NCBI RefSeq assembly: GCF_027595985.1
Contig: NC_073305.1
Coordinates: 81,586,474-81,650,473, forward strand
Direction of reading: 5' to 3'
DNA from: Sorex araneus
Lineage: Eukaryota; Chordata; Mammalia; Eulipotyphla; Soricidae
DNA length: 64,000 nucleotides
Shown: positions 1 through 12,401 of the stretch, in pieces
How positions within the stretch are numbered: the stretch's first letter is position 1
Layout of the letters: each line of letters begins with the position of its first letter
The notes under the pieces: model-generated
Seen by the model: the letters and a program-made list of their open reading frames with translations, nothing else
Told to the model about the DNA's origin: nothing
Database searches by the model: none
Position numbers and translations under genes: made by a program

Positions 1-354
1 CCCTGACTTTTGTTAATAAATCAATTTATGTTGATTGTTTGAGCTCATGTGTGAGTGTTTTACGTGAGCATAATTCTTAACAAACTTTTTAATTAGTTCC
101 AAGATGGAAAGTTGTTTTTTCAACTTTTCATATAATTAAAAGTTTACAAAAACTTCACCTAATAAAGCATTTCTAAATTTTGGCTATTCTTTTATCTAGA
201 TTTTCTAGTAATTTTCAAACTGTAGATATAAGACTTTAACCCTACTATAATCAAATTGACATGAAATATTATACTTGAAAATTTTACATATTATTTTTTA
301 AAATATTACTCTACTCATGATTTCCAATCTCTTAAAATTTTCCATTATAGATTA

Positions 355-1383
355 TGATCATTTGTTTTTTGTTTTTTTTTTTTAATTTTTATTAAATCAC
401 CATGTGGAAAGTTACAAAGTTCTCAGGTTTATATGTCAGTTATACAATATTCAAACACCCATCCCTTCACCAGTGCCCATATTCCACCACCAGAAACCCC
501 AGTATACCCCCCGCCCCCACCCCCTACCCCCTACTGTATAACTAATGAATTTCACTTCATTTTTTCTTTACCTTGATTACATTCCATAATTCAACACAAA
601 ACTCACTATAGTTGACATAACTCTCTCTCTCTTTCTCTTTTTTTTTTCTTTTTCCTTTTCCCCTTTTTTTTTTTCTTTTTCCCCCTCATCCCCCTTCCTG
701 CGCCTCATAGTATGGTGTACGCCACGCCACGTCGGCCAGCGTGGGGCTTTTGCTTAGTTCACAGTCCAGAGGTGGCTGCTACATTAAAAACCTTCAATAT
801 TTTCAACAAAAACTTACTGTTATTATTTGGAGTTTCCCCCCCAAGTCAGACCTGTTCAAATGGAACCGATTCACATTGCTGACAATTATAAATGTTAAGT
901 CGTGTGGACGTGGCAGCGTCCGCGCGGTTTTGGATTTCTGTATAAAGTCCAGTGAAAATTCTGCCAGAAATTACATAGCCCAGCTCACAGTCCCAGTGCA
1001 TTGCTGTAAGAAGTCTCTGAATTCAAAGTCTTTAGGCGCAGAGGGTCCGATTCGCGCTCAGCGGCCCCGGGTTTATCTGGGCCGAGGGCGTGCCGGTTAC
1101 GCCCCCTTCCCATGAATTCCTGGGAGCCCCCAAAGTAAAATCCGAATACCTGTGGGTCTGGAGTCACAGAAGATGGCGCCTGCCACATGGTGCCGCCAGC
1201 CCGCCGCTTTCCATGCAGGAAGACAGGGTGGGGAGGAAAAAAAATCCACCCCCAGCAGCACCGAGTTGTAGCCCAGTTTGGTGTCCCAGTGCATCGCTCT
1301 CGGGTGCTGCGCTGGATGCCCGAATGTGTTACATCTTTGGAATCAAAGTCTTTAGGCGCAGAGGGTCCGATCATTTGTTTTTT
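355..1383 (-). mobile_element. GC-rich composite retroelement with L1-like tail, flanked by TSD
   Basis: The flanks are GATCATTTGTTTTTT at 355-369 and 1369-1383, a perfect 15-bp target-site duplication. The element is antisense: a T-rich stretch and an L1-like 3' end (similar to 30,960-31,080) occupy about 370-560, then pyrimidine-rich sequence, then a GC-rich body to 1,368. In the body the motif TCTTTAGGCGCAGAGGGTCC occurs twice, at about 1,028 and 1,349, each with similar sequence on its left, as in tandem promoter-like units. No long open frame is convincing. A related copy lies at 52,910-53,960. The family is not recognised. Confidence 0.7.
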
Positions 1384-1849
1384 TACCTGTGTTTTAAAAA
1401 TATGTTTGACCATTTTTAGCATCAACTTTCAAAATCACTTTTACTTAACCTAGAATTTTCATTGTTTTCAATAAACATTGTTCATTGTTGCCTTCAAAAC
1501 ATTTTTATTCTTGAATAAATATTGACATATATTATTTTAGTAATAACATGCCATGCAGTGGTCTATTCTAGTGTTAAATATCACCAGTTGTTTCTCAACT
1601 ATTCCTTCTATCTTTTTTACAATTTTAACATGTGCTATTTACTATTTTGGTGCACTATTTATGTTATTTTTATTGCATCTGAGCCTAAGTATTTTCATCA
1701 CATATTTATTGATCAAAGGTAACTTTAAAAATAGGTCATAAACTTGCTATATTAAAAACCATTTTATCATACCCTTTAAATTATTGAAGACTGAGACAAA
1801 ATTAGAAACATTTTCAGTGGTATTTCTATTTCTTTACAAAGACCAAATG
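1384..1849. other. AT-rich intergenic sequence, nothing recognised
   Basis: No open frame with coding character and no clear repeat; AT-rich sequence. Confidence 0.5.
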
Positions 1850-2000
1850 TATTGGGGAGTGACAGTAGTGAAACTGGGGACATAAGTAGTGGGAAATGTG
1901 CACTGGTGGAGGGATGGGTGTTGGAACATTGACTGAAACCAGATCATGAACAGCTTTGTAACTGAGTATCTCATGGTGATCTAATTTTTAAAAAATCAAG
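1850..2000 (+). repeat. L1 3' end fragment
   Basis: It contains the recurring L1 3'-UTR phrases of this genome: CACTGGTGGAGGGATGGGTG, then an AACAGCTTTGTAACTGAGTA-like segment and TCTCATGGTGAT before an A-rich end. Similar strings end the L1 copies near 12,760, 35,340 and 58,780. Confidence 0.65.
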
Positions 2001-2574
2001 TGTCTTTTCTGTTGCCTGTGGTGGTGGATTTCAGTCTATTAAAATGTTAATGAAGTCACCTCTTGTGGCTGAGTCCTTCTACTAATGGCTGAGCATCACC
2101 CCAGTCCCTACAAGTGGACATGTAGTACAGACTTTAGCTCATTCCTCTTTCATATCAGGATGAATCTTAGTTACTAGGTTCTGAGAGCTAAGCAGCATAT
2201 TTACTATCTGTCCTCTACTTTTGAGCTATACTAACACCTCCTTAGTTTACACCATGATTATTGCATGCTAAGGCATCTTAGTGTACTTCCAAAATTAGTG
2301 TTCATCTCCAAAGCTCTTTCCTGCTTGACTAAACAACCCATTAGGATATATGTCTTTTTGGTATCCTAGACTCATCAAGGAAGAACATTCTTCTTTCATC
2401 AGATTACTTTTCTTACTTCTTTTACTACACTACAAGTTTCCGGTAGTCAAAGTCGTAGTCTATCTATTCTTTATTTCCTCTGTCTTCCCACCGTACTATA
2501 CACATGGACAGTATCTCTAAAAGCGTTCTAAAATAAACAAAAGGGGACTTCAATTCTCCTAAATGAACCAATTT

Positions 2575-2740
2575 GGGAAGCCAGAGTTGTAGTACAGTGG
2601 GTAGTATACTTTCCTTGCATGAAACTGACTTGGATTCCATCTCCAACACACCATACAGTTTGCAGAGCCCCATCAGGAGTGATCCTTGAGCTCAGAGGCA
2701 AGAGTAAGCCTTGACCACTGTAGGATAACATTGGTTTGTC
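2575..2740 (+). repeat. old SOR SINE
   Basis: A diverged tRNA-like head (TAGTACAGTGGGTAGTATAC, GGATTCCA) is followed by the typical body (CAGGAGTGATCCTTGAGCTCAGAGGCAAGAGTAAGCC in pieces). No clear TSD. About 250 bp on its left (2,001-2,574) hold nothing recognised. Confidence 0.6.
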
Positions 2741-3439
2741 CTTTCTGCCTTGCCACAGGGAGCATAGGTTTATTGGGTTACGCCCATTCACAATGTTCCC
2801 GAGGCACTCTCATTCCTCTGTGTTTATTTGTAAACTCTTTGTTCTCTGCTTCCCTAACTCGTCTATTACCTTAATTTCCTAATCATACCATTGTTAACTT
2901 GTAAATATTGTTTTTCTCTTCTTCTTAAGTCCTTTGCATAGTTATTTCAGAGCAATATCCTTTTTGTATAGACACAGAAAGACAGTTAATGCTATAATTT
3001 TGTAAGTTAGGAATTAATTGACTCAGAATAATAGTCACCTCAGGGCATCTGTTTTCTCACTTAAGCCTCAGTTGCCCTTATTTCCTAGCACTCCAAAATC
3101 AGGGTCCTGATGAGGGACTGGATGGACCCAGGGCAAGCTGTGAGCTACCCTGGCATCAAAATGGGCCAGGCCAAACATAATAATACTTAACTATAAGATA
3201 AGAGCATGGTCATGGACAAAGTCTCTCATGATCCAAAAAGTAACAACTAGATTAGAATCCTGCTAGGGTTAGGAAAGACCAATCTGGCCTGAGCACTGTA
3301 GTCTGGGATCTATAGCGACATGTCCCCAGGAGAGCTACTGTACAAGCTTAATGTATCTCTTACTGTGTCCACAGAAAATGATTAATATTATTGAGGAGTA
3401 GAATTAAGATGAATGTTTAATGGCCTTGAGTTGATCTTC
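2741..3439. other. intergenic sequence, nothing recognised
   Basis: No credible open frame and no clear young repeat. The stretch 3,060-3,440 may be part of the LTR-like element that follows. Confidence 0.4.
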
Positions 3440-3810
3440 TGGCTACAGGAGATTAAGAAGGGCTTTCATATGTTGATTATGCTATGGGACTTGGGTGTGG
3501 TTGCTACCACCAAGATTTGGGGAAGAGAGAGAAACTAGAGAGAGAGCAAGGCAGCAAGTCGGAGCACAGAGCACAGAGAGACAAGAGAGGGAAACAGGAG
3601 ACGAGAATGAAGGGCAGTGTGAGACTGGAATGGGGAGCCTAGTGAGACTGGAACAGGCGCATGGGGATATGGAATAAAAGGCAACTGATCACCAACCAGC
3701 CTGGCCTTTGTTTCCTCCTTTGTCCACCCATAGCATCGGCCTTCCCGGGTGGGAAGCTGCACAAGACCACTGAATGCAGGGGGTGAGAGAGCTACGGGCT
3801 TCCAAGTCAT
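3440..3810 (+). repeat. possible solitary LTR-like element
   Basis: A purine-rich stretch (about 3,525-3,630) is followed by GGAATAAAAGGCAACTGATC at about 3,670 and then pyrimidine-rich TTTGTTTCCTCCTTTGTCCA, an arrangement resembling an LTR AATAAA signal with its GT-rich region. I cannot define both ends or a TSD, so the class is uncertain. Confidence 0.35.
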
Positions 3811-3891
3811 TTTATGAATACACAGACCACCACTAGCTGTGACTATAAACAAAACAAAACAAAAAATGAACCAACTTTTGTATGTCTATTT

Positions 3892-4061
3892 GTTCAAGCA
3901 TCAATTTGTTTGAGCAGGTACCAGTAACATCTCCATTGTGAGACTTGTTACTGTTTTTGGCATATCGAATATGTCATGGGTAGCTTGTGAGACTCTGCCA
4001 TGCAGGCGAGATATTCTAGGTAGCTTGCCGGGCTCTCCGAGACAGATGGAGGAATCGAACC
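3892..4061 (-). repeat. SOR SINE form B, 5'-truncated
   Basis: Antisense form B sequence (CCAGTAACATCTCCATTGTG, then TTACTGTTTTTGGCATATCG) runs up to box B (GGAATCGAACC) and stops there, so the A-box half is missing. Flanks TATGTCTATTT and TGTGTCTATTT look like a TSD with one change. Confidence 0.8.
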
Positions 4062-4497
4062 TGTGTCTATTTAGATTAAATTTTTCATTAAAAAAAGTCT
4101 ATTTTTATTAAATGCCCTAAATTTATGTCCATGATAGAATTTTCTTTGAGGAATTAAAGACAATTAAAGACAATTAAACTCACCACAGTTTCTTATTGTA
4201 TGAACAGCAATTCAAGTTCCAGATCTCTTTAGCTTGAAATACTAGGGAACTGTAAGGGTTAGGAAGCCTAGGACAGAGGAAAAATTTGGAGTGATCTTTC
4301 TCTTGGCATAACACACAAAAAGGAAAATGAATCAAAATACTGTTAATTTACCCCAATAGGGGTCCTCAAGCTTCTAAATCTGAGGACAGTAATGCTTTAT
4401 AATACCACACTTAACATCTGTCAAAATAATTTACACACATATATGTAGTACTCAGGGCATCTCTAAACTAATAAAGTTAGATATTATTAAACTAATT

Positions 4498-4763
4498 TAA
4501 GAGTCCAAAGGACTGGAGCAATAGCACAGGGGATACGGGGTTTGCCTTGTACGCAGCCAACCCAGGTTTGATTCCTCCATCTCTCTCAGAGAGCCCAGCA
4601 AGCTACCAAGAGTATCTCGCCCACACGGCGGAGCCTGGCAAACTACCCATGGCATATTGGATATGCCAAAAACAGTAACAACAAGTCTCACAATGGAGAC
4701 ATTACTGGTGCCTGCTCGAGAAAATCAGAACTGATGACAGTGCTACAGTGCTAAGAGTCCAAA
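4498..4763 (+). repeat. SOR SINE form B with TSD
   Basis: A complete form B copy at 4,510-4,751: tRNA-like head, the GAGCCCAGCAAGCTACC / GAGCCTGGCAAACTACC internal pair, the RTE-like 3' end (AATGGAGACATTACTGGTGC) and a GATGACAGTGCTACAGTGCT tail. The TSD TAAGAGTCCAAA is perfect at 4,498-4,509 and 4,752-4,763. Confidence 0.93.
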
Positions 4764-6234
4764 ATACATTAGTCAATGGAAAAGTGAGAATTCTATTCAC
4801 TAGCACTTTTTATTTCCTGCATTCTACTTCTTAATATCTATAGTATGCCCTAAAGTTGCCCTAAGTTTACTATTAGCACAATCACAGAAATTAATGTCCT
4901 GATATGGAAAATCCCTTGTATAATATCTAATCTTAAGGTAATAAAGTAAGTTATATCTTAAACATACCAGATCTACTCACTCAATTGCTAGTAGTTACTC
5001 CTTGTATTTAATTGAGAAGAATTTGAATTCCAGGTAGAGGACAAGTGCCAAAGATATCAGTTGAATATAACCATGCCTGTCAAGAATGTGGGAGAGGGAT
5101 AGTATGAATGCAAAATATTTGGTGGAATTTACTCTAGTTTATCTCTTGTTTCATAGGTAAAGAAACTTGCCCTTAGAAAGAGTGGGAATGAATGGTTTTT
5201 AAGGCTCATTTATCACTTAAGATAGAAACTGGACAGTCATTCAGAATTAGTACTAACATTGACAGTGAATTTTCATGTCTACTTTAGGGATTATATGTAC
5301 ATAGCAATACCCAATGCTTTTAGAAAGTGGCGTCTTCATTTTGGTAAGACAAAGACTCCAAAATTACATGTAGAGGGATAACAACCTAACAATTGTTTCA
5401 AGAAAAGACCTGTCAATTTTCATGGATATAAGAATACTTATTTTTTTAAAGGGAGGGAATATTACAATTACAACTGTGCCAGGTTCGGAAACAAATTTGT
5501 ACATCCATTTTCAAAACCTTTGTTTCTAATACCTCAACAGGAACCACAACATTAGAAAAGAGAAACTCTCTTTAAACATGTTTCTTCCTGTTTGTTTAAA
5601 TGAGAGCATTCTAAGACATTCTGGCTACCTCATCTACTTGTTTCTACGCTGAGAGACATTCTGTCCTCTGGAAGGATAAGCGAAAGAACAAAGCTTGAGC
5701 CTGGGAAAAGTGGAAGTAATCTCTTTCCCTAAAGCTAATCTATTTACAAAGTCATAAATATGACACATTGTTAATGGAGGGTAATTAATTAATTCCCATA
5801 AATATCATTCTTAATTTACCATGGCAACTACTTTCTCTAATATTTTTGTTTACCCCCAAAGTATAGATACTTCTTAATAAGATATAGATCAACTGGAAAA
5901 AATGAGAAATCCCTGTCTGAAGAGGCGAACTTTTTGTGATTTATGAGGGTAATTCACCTTGATGGCAAATGATAAACTTATCTCAATGCTTTGCTCCTGC
6001 TTGCCGCAGAAACATTAAGGCTATTATTCACCTAAGCTTTCAGGAACTACTACTATAAACAATTATACAAAATAATAATATAAAATAACACAAAATACAA
6101 TAATATAAAACAATAATACAAAATACACCCTTTTTCTGTTAGAGTTGCATGTTCACTGGGACATTATTAAAATTTGGAAAAGTTGTCTGTTTTTTATTCA
6201 CATTCTTAGTATGAGGGAAAGGGTCTTTCAAACA
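4764..6234. other. AT-rich intergenic sequence
   Basis: No open frame with coding character. An A/T-rich simple stretch built of AATAATA and ACAAAATAC units lies at 6,058-6,128. Otherwise nothing recognised. Confidence 0.5.
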
Positions 6235-6800
6235 GTATGGTCACAATCACAATCACGATCACGAAATCCCATTGTTCGTCGATTTCTCGAGCAGGCTCAG
6301 TAACTTCTCCATTCATCCTATCCCTGAGATTTTAGATGCTCTCTCCATTCGGCCTTCCTATCGGTGCCTCATTGGAAGCTCTTTCAGGGTCAGAGGAATG
6401 AGATCGGCTTGTTACTGACTTTAGCACATGAATACACCATGGGAAGCTTGTTAGGCTGTCCCATGTGGGCAGGAAACTCAGTAGCTTGCTACTTTCTCCC
6501 AGAAGGAAAAATGGGTTCTAAGATATTGCGCAGCCACTTTGCGGCCGCGTGCTTCTGGGAGCTTGCTTTTAAGTCTCTGGACATTGGCAGTTGATGGAAT
6601 TACACACACCTGGGTTCCTCTGCCGGTACCTTCATGCATGAGGCCTGTCCGAACGTGTGGAGAGGGCCTCAAGCATGGTTGTGGCTAGGTTCTGGTGGTC
6701 TTTGGCTGCTGGGAGCTCTCTTGGGGCAGGGAGGGAAGCTGGAGCACATCCCCTCCGAGGGGCCCTGGGGAAGACAGCCAGGTGTGCGGTCAAGAGACTC
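6235..6800 (+). repeat. GC-rich unclassified repeat-like block
   Basis: It begins in a TCACAATCACAATCACGATCACG simple stretch and continues through GC-rich sequence with a NotI site (GCGGCCGC at about 6,542), ending where an AT-rich tract starts. The piece GATTTCTCGAGCAGGCTCAG near 6,280 recalls the antisense SOR-B/RTE tail (GATTTGCTCGAGCGGGC in other copies), so it may be a composite related to that family. Short open frames here have no recognisable product. Confidence 0.45.
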
Positions 6801-7114
6801 TATGGTATATAATTTTATATAATTATATAATAATATAACTATATATAATTATGGTATATAATGTTAAATGTTAATTTAAAAAATTTAAAAAAATAAACCT
6901 TAAATGTGTACAGTTAATCTTTTATCTTGTATTATTTACACGTGACTCTATCACACAAAGTTCTAACATAATACAAAATATGTTCAGAAACAACAGTCTA
7001 ACACAGTTGTAAAGGTAATGGAACAAAACAAGGGCATTTTCACCTTGAGCTGACCACCTTGGGGACTAACAGTAACCTCTAGACTTCACTCTGAGAAACC
7101 TGGGCTTAAATGGT
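6801..7114. other. AT-rich sequence
   Basis: A TATATAATTATATAATAATA-type stretch runs at 6,806-6,870 and then unassigned sequence follows. Confidence 0.5.
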
Positions 7115-7190
7115 GCTAGAGTTTGTACATTTATTCCCAGAAGTGGTACTGTTGGGTCATATGAAAGCTTCAATTCAAGAACTGAGGTGC
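7115..7190 (-). pseudogene. L1 ORF2 C-terminal fragment
   Basis: The minus-strand translation gives LELKLSYDPTVPLLGI, matching the YDPAIPLLGIYP-like end of L1 ORF2. Flanking sequence on both sides is diverged. Confidence 0.6.
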
Positions 7191-10154
7191 ACTGTGGCTT
7201 AGACTTCTGAATGATGGGGATGACCAGAGCCCCATCAGTGCCCGGGGACCTCAGGGCCACCCTGGTAACACTTGCTCTTGGAAATGTTTGGAGAATGTGA
7301 TTCCAAGGATAGAATCAGGATGAGCCACATGAAACACGCACCTTAGTTCTGGTACTCTGTCTCCAGTCCTAGACATTTTATTCTTTTGCCAGCCCAAAAA
7401 CAATAGTATGATTGCATCCTCTCTTGAGCATGACTAGGGCAGACAATATCAACTCTTGTTTACCTACTTTAAAACAGATTGATTAGAGCAGACAAACAAG
7501 AGCTTTGAGGAGATGAATCTGCAGAGGAGGGAAAGGTCAGATTCTAATATCCCATTATAAGGATTGGTTACTCTGCTAATGAACAAAAATTCACAAGAGA
7601 ACATTCATACCCAGCTATAAGAATGGTGATGCAGCCCTGGTCCTGGGAACTGAAGGCATCAGTTGAATGTGGTACTGCTTTCTGATGAAACCAGTGTTTT
7701 CTGATGCTTTGAAACAAATCTCTGTGAAAAAAGCTGTTGGGTGGCGGAGGACGGGAGTGGAGAAAGATAGAAAGATGATGTTATTATATCTACAGTACTA
7801 ATTTCAAAGGACTAGGAAAATGAAATTTCTCTAGAAAGGATGACACTGTAATTCAAAGAAGCTTTGAAAGTAGGACAGAAATGCTCAAAGAAAAGTAAGT
7901 CCTTATTTAAGACAATGTGTGGTTTAAAACAAGAGCTGCCTGAAGGATGAATTCAGATCCTTTTATTTCAGAAAAAAAAAATGTCAGCTGTTGTTTGGGA
8001 GCTGTTGAATATCTGGTTCAGTCACTGTAGAGAAGCCAGGGCTAATAGAAAAGAAGACCTTTAAAAACTATTAAAAGAGAAGAACATGTGTTAACATAGT
8101 GATCAACATAGAGAGCTGAAATAAATGAAAATTGTAATAGAGTTGGTTGTGGAAAATGCATGACAAGTACGAAGTGCACACTTAAAGATTTTTAAACTCA
8201 GAGGTGATCTTCAAGATAGCCTTGTCTGCTATATTTTCAACTTTGTAAAGGAGTAAGAGACCATACACGACACAGCTCTGACTTTAGGGAGTTTTTCCAC
8301 TTGGGAAGAGTATAAAACTAAGACTGCAGGCTGATGTGTAGTCAGAAACATAGGGTCAGACATCAGGTAAGCCTGCTTCTGCCATTCCTTGTACACGTGG
8401 TGAGTTTTTCAACCACTCCGTGCAAGTTTCTTCTTCCATAAAATGAAGGTAAGGGTTGTAATCTTTCTTATGGAACCGAGATCCCCACTCTCTGATGTTG
8501 TTCATGTGATTAAGTAGATTTTGTTCTTTTGTTTTATTTTCAAACAGGGAAAGGGGATTTTGTACAAGGAGTTGAGGTCACAAATTTGCATAGGTGGTTG
8601 ACCTTACCATATTAAGGTCAACAAACCTATTGAAGCATATTACCTACTTAGATGAATCTCTTTGAGCAGAGAATTTTCTTCTGCTGGGAACAAAAGAAGA
8701 CACCAGGTCTCAAGTGTGAGTGGTAAAGGGCTATAGGGAAAGAAGCTGAGAGTCTCAAATTATGGACAACAGCCAACAAAGAATGAGGACTTTTCCTTGG
8801 AAAACAGTCCATATTCCAGTTGAAGATACACACAAATGACTGTGATTTTTAGCCTGAGCAGAAAAAAACAGCCATAGTAAGCCAGATTCCTGCCCCACAG
8901 AACTGTGAATAACAAAAAGGAATTAGTTTAAACTGACAGTATGTGACACAAGAGAACACTGATGAATATGCCCCAAACCTATCTTCAATTTATCTTTCTT
9001 TTAGAAAGAAGTAAGGTATAGGATCCCAATATACAAAAACTCTCCCTGTAATTTTTTCTGTCTATATTTAAAAATGCAAAGAAAAAATTGTATTAGAAAC
9101 TTTACATGTAAGCATAAATATTTAAACATATTCTTCAATTTTTATGAGTTTCCTCATGAGATTGCTTTGGAATTCTCTTAAAAAGTTTATTGTTCTTTCT
9201 GCATTCCTGAATATTGAAGCATCCTATGACTAAAAACCAATCATTAACAACTTTTTAATTGTGTATCTCATAGTGACTCAATTTTTTAAAAATTAAGAAA
9301 AATAAAGCCTCAACGTAGAAAGCAGAGGGAAAGGAGACTAAAAGATGTAGGAAGAAAAGAAGAAAAGGGAAGAGCTAGATAAGCACAGAGTGAAAATCAT
9401 TCAGCAATTAAGAAACAGGATATGAAGGACTAAAAAAATTATATATGAACAGTATATTTTGAAGTGCTAATGTAAACTTTTAAAACTACTCTGCAAGTGC
9501 CTATTTATTCCATTTAGTTTAGTTTGCTTAGTAGCAATTCAGACACTGTTGACAGTTTTCATGTTGCTCTTAGCAGTAAGACATTGGAAGATAGTGTCTC
9601 AACAGCACTTAAGCTGTAGTATATTTTTTCAGAGCTCACTACGAAATAAAAAATATAAATTCTCTGATCAAATATGATTAAGAATTTCAAGACAGCAGTA
9701 GCAGACCTGGACCAAAGACCAAATCCTTCATGTAGTATCCTGAACAACTTACATCCCAGTGAAGCTGGCCTGATAGCAACACTCAGAGAAGGCTATTCTA
9801 GAAGACTACTGGCACTTTTCAGCACCCTTTTCCTTGGAGGTGATAATATTAAAGCCCCATACTTTTCCTTCATCTTGTTATAGGCTCTCCGAGCATTGTG
9901 CCTCACAATACAGTAATTTTTATCAATCTTTCAAAGTATGTAGTATAATCATTGCATATCCTGCAATATTTGAGCACAATACTTTTAAAAGTTGTGTATT
10001 TCATTCTGGTACTAAGAGTACAGTTTGAATAAGAGTCCATCCATCCATTTATTATTTGTTATAACATTTGTCTAGTACCTACTATAGTGTGAGAACTTAT
10101 TCTAGGAGCAGATGGGCTAGGTAGAAGCTTCCACTGAAAGTGTTAATACTGGAC
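7191..10154. other. intergenic sequence with one L1 tail-like piece
   Basis: No host exon recognised. At 9,220-9,310 the sequence resembles an L1 3' end on the plus strand (AACAACTTTTTAATTGTGTA, TCTCATAGTGACTC, A-rich). The rest is unassigned, AT-rich sequence. Confidence 0.45.
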
Positions 10155-10310
10155 CAGCAAGAGAAGTAGTTTAGCAGATATGGCACTCATCTTATATGGC
10201 TGACCCGTGTTAAATCCCTGACACTGCATATACAGTGATCCCTGAGCACAGAGCCAGGACTAAGCCCTAAAACAACCAGGTGTGTGCCCACCAATTCCCC
10301 AACCCACACC
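10155..10310 (+). repeat. old SOR SINE
   Basis: A diverged head (TAGTTTAGCAGATATGGCAC) and the body phrase GATCCCTGAGCACAGAGCCA with a CCAGGTGTGTGCCC end. Confidence 0.55.
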
Positions 10311-11489
10311 CAAAGAAAACAACCTGAACGTGCGAATACACTTGTATAGAAAGTTTTTAGAATGATTCACAATTATTTTTCAGAAGTAAGCCTATCATTA
10401 CTTGAAATTGTGCTTAAGAGCCCTAAGAATTTTTGAGAAATCATTACATAACAAGTACCCTTATAGCAAGAAACCTCTGAATTTAGCTTCTGCCGTTACA
10501 CACAGAAGTTAGCAGTTTCTTCTCATTTCCTCTAGAAGCTTTTGAATTTATTCTTTTATAAACATTTAATTCCCTCAAATCCTTTGTGAAATGAGGTTAC
10601 CTCTTAGAAGACGGCATCAGAGTCTCATTATCTCCTTTCTTCTTGGCTTTTAAGCATTTTGGAAAATATATCAGTATTTCTTGAAGTGAGTCCTTCCTCT
10701 CTACAGTCCAATGGGTAGGAATAACCATGGGTACAATTGAAGGGCATGAGGACTTTTCTGTTTCTTAGCTTAAAGAAGGTTCATTTCCAGGGGAACACTG
10801 GTAATTTTGTTTTTCTGAAAAAGGCAAGTGGGACAAATAAATTGATGGGATTTACCTTCCTAGTTATTTTTCCTCAGCTATGAATTTGTTCAAGATTTTC
10901 TTTTGTCAACTAATTCCCCAAAGGATCTTATGTTTTCTCTCTCAAGCATTTATCATTTCTTTTTGGCCCATCTAGAAGGTTCCCTCCTCCAATACCCTTT
11001 CTTGTATGTATATCAAAAGACTTTTCATCCTTACAGTTTAATATTCTATTTCAATAAAAGCAATAAATAAAAACGATCAATGATACATGTACTATAAATT
11101 TTCATATTATTTATTCTAAAAATTTCAAGTAATTTTCCTTATTTTATTACTTCAAAAAGCCATACTTCAGTACTTATCCATTCCAATGCATATTACAAAG
11201 AATTTATACTTAATTTGTCTTTTTCTTTTTCCTATAAATGTAAATTGAAACCTAAATTTTATTTCAAAACCATGACAATATAAAATAATTAGAAATATTT
11301 GTGTTCCTGTGAAGTCAGATAGCCTAATATCCCCAAAAAAAAAGCAAAAAAAAAAACCTATAAATTCAGATACCAACTGCAGAATTCAGCAGTTCAGAAA
11401 GCTAATCTCAATTGGATTATTTATGAGAAGAATTCACAGAACTTATTGACAGTTATTATTATGAGATTTAACAGTGAAAGACAGACTAA
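10311..11489. other. AT-rich intergenic sequence, nothing recognised
   Basis: No coding-like frame or clear repeat. Confidence 0.5.
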
Positions 11490-11655
11490 GTTCAGGGAGA
11501 TAGTTCAGGGTTAAAGGCATTTATCTTGCCTCCAGTTAAACCAAATTTAATTCCCAACACCTCATAAGATTCCCCCAAGCACCACCACAAGTGATGCCTG
11601 AGCATTCAGACAAGAGTAAGCTCTGAGCATCTCTGGGTGTGAACCAAGAGCAAAT
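11490..11655 (+). repeat. old SOR SINE
   Basis: A diverged head (GGGAGATAGTTCAGGGTTAA) with the body GTGATGCCTGAGCATTCAGA and the end TCTGGGTGTGAACCAAGAGC. Confidence 0.6.
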
Positions 11656-11699
11656 AAAACAACAACAAAAAGGAGGATAGCAGATAAAAATCAGCTAAT

Positions 11700-11875
11700 A
11701 GGGGCCAGCTAGGTAGTGCAGGGGTAAAGTGCTTTCTTTGCATGCAGTCAAGCCCAGGTTTGGTCTTCAGCACCACATATGGTGCTCCAAGCCCTGTCAG
11801 GAGGGAGCCCTGAGCACAGAATAAGGAATAAACCCCAAGAACTGCCAAGTGTGACCCCCAAAACAAAAATAACAA
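11700..11875 (+). repeat. old SOR SINE
   Basis: GGGGCCAGCTAGGTAGTGCA head, GTTTGGTCTTCAGCACC at the box B position, CCCTGAGCACAGAATAAGGA body and GTGTGACCCCCAAAAC end with an A-rich tail. Confidence 0.7.
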
Positions 11876-12401
11876 GTAAATAAACTAGAATTCTGACATA
11901 AGTAAAATCAATTAAAATCAATTAACATAGAGCAGGACCTCAGAAAGTTCTAGATCAAGAGCTTCCATTAGTTTCTTTTCAATCATCATAGACAAACATG
12001 AGCTCCAGCTCTCCTAGCAGCAATTCGGGGCAATAAGCACAGACTATTAGCAACCAGAGGCCACCCAATTCTTAGTATCCTGAGTTTTTACTGGGCTGGA
12101 TTATGTAGCCATGATTCACAGTGTGGCGTATTGCATATAGTCTCCAGCTCCCTCTGGAGGTCGAACAGATACTGCCTGTCCAAAAGCCCCAAGAACTCAC
12201 ATTGTTAGCATGCCCAGTGTGACACAAGAGTACAGGAATGCTTATTGGGTAGGACACTAATAAAGTCAAAAGAAGACATTTCAGCAGCCAAAGTCAAAGA
12301 CCAGTCTTCTCTTTGGACTATATTAAGTCTTCATTGTATCACCCCCTACACCCCCAAACTGAGAGACTAGTTGAATGTTATACATAAAAACAATATGATA
12401 G
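11876..12401. other. intergenic sequence, nothing recognised
   Basis: No credible open frame; it ends at the left TSD of the L1 copy that follows. Confidence 0.45.

Noticed and set aside
985-1425. 146-codon and overlapping open frames in the GC-rich block near 1 kb
   Set aside because: They lie in the composite repeat, overlap on both strands and show no known domain.
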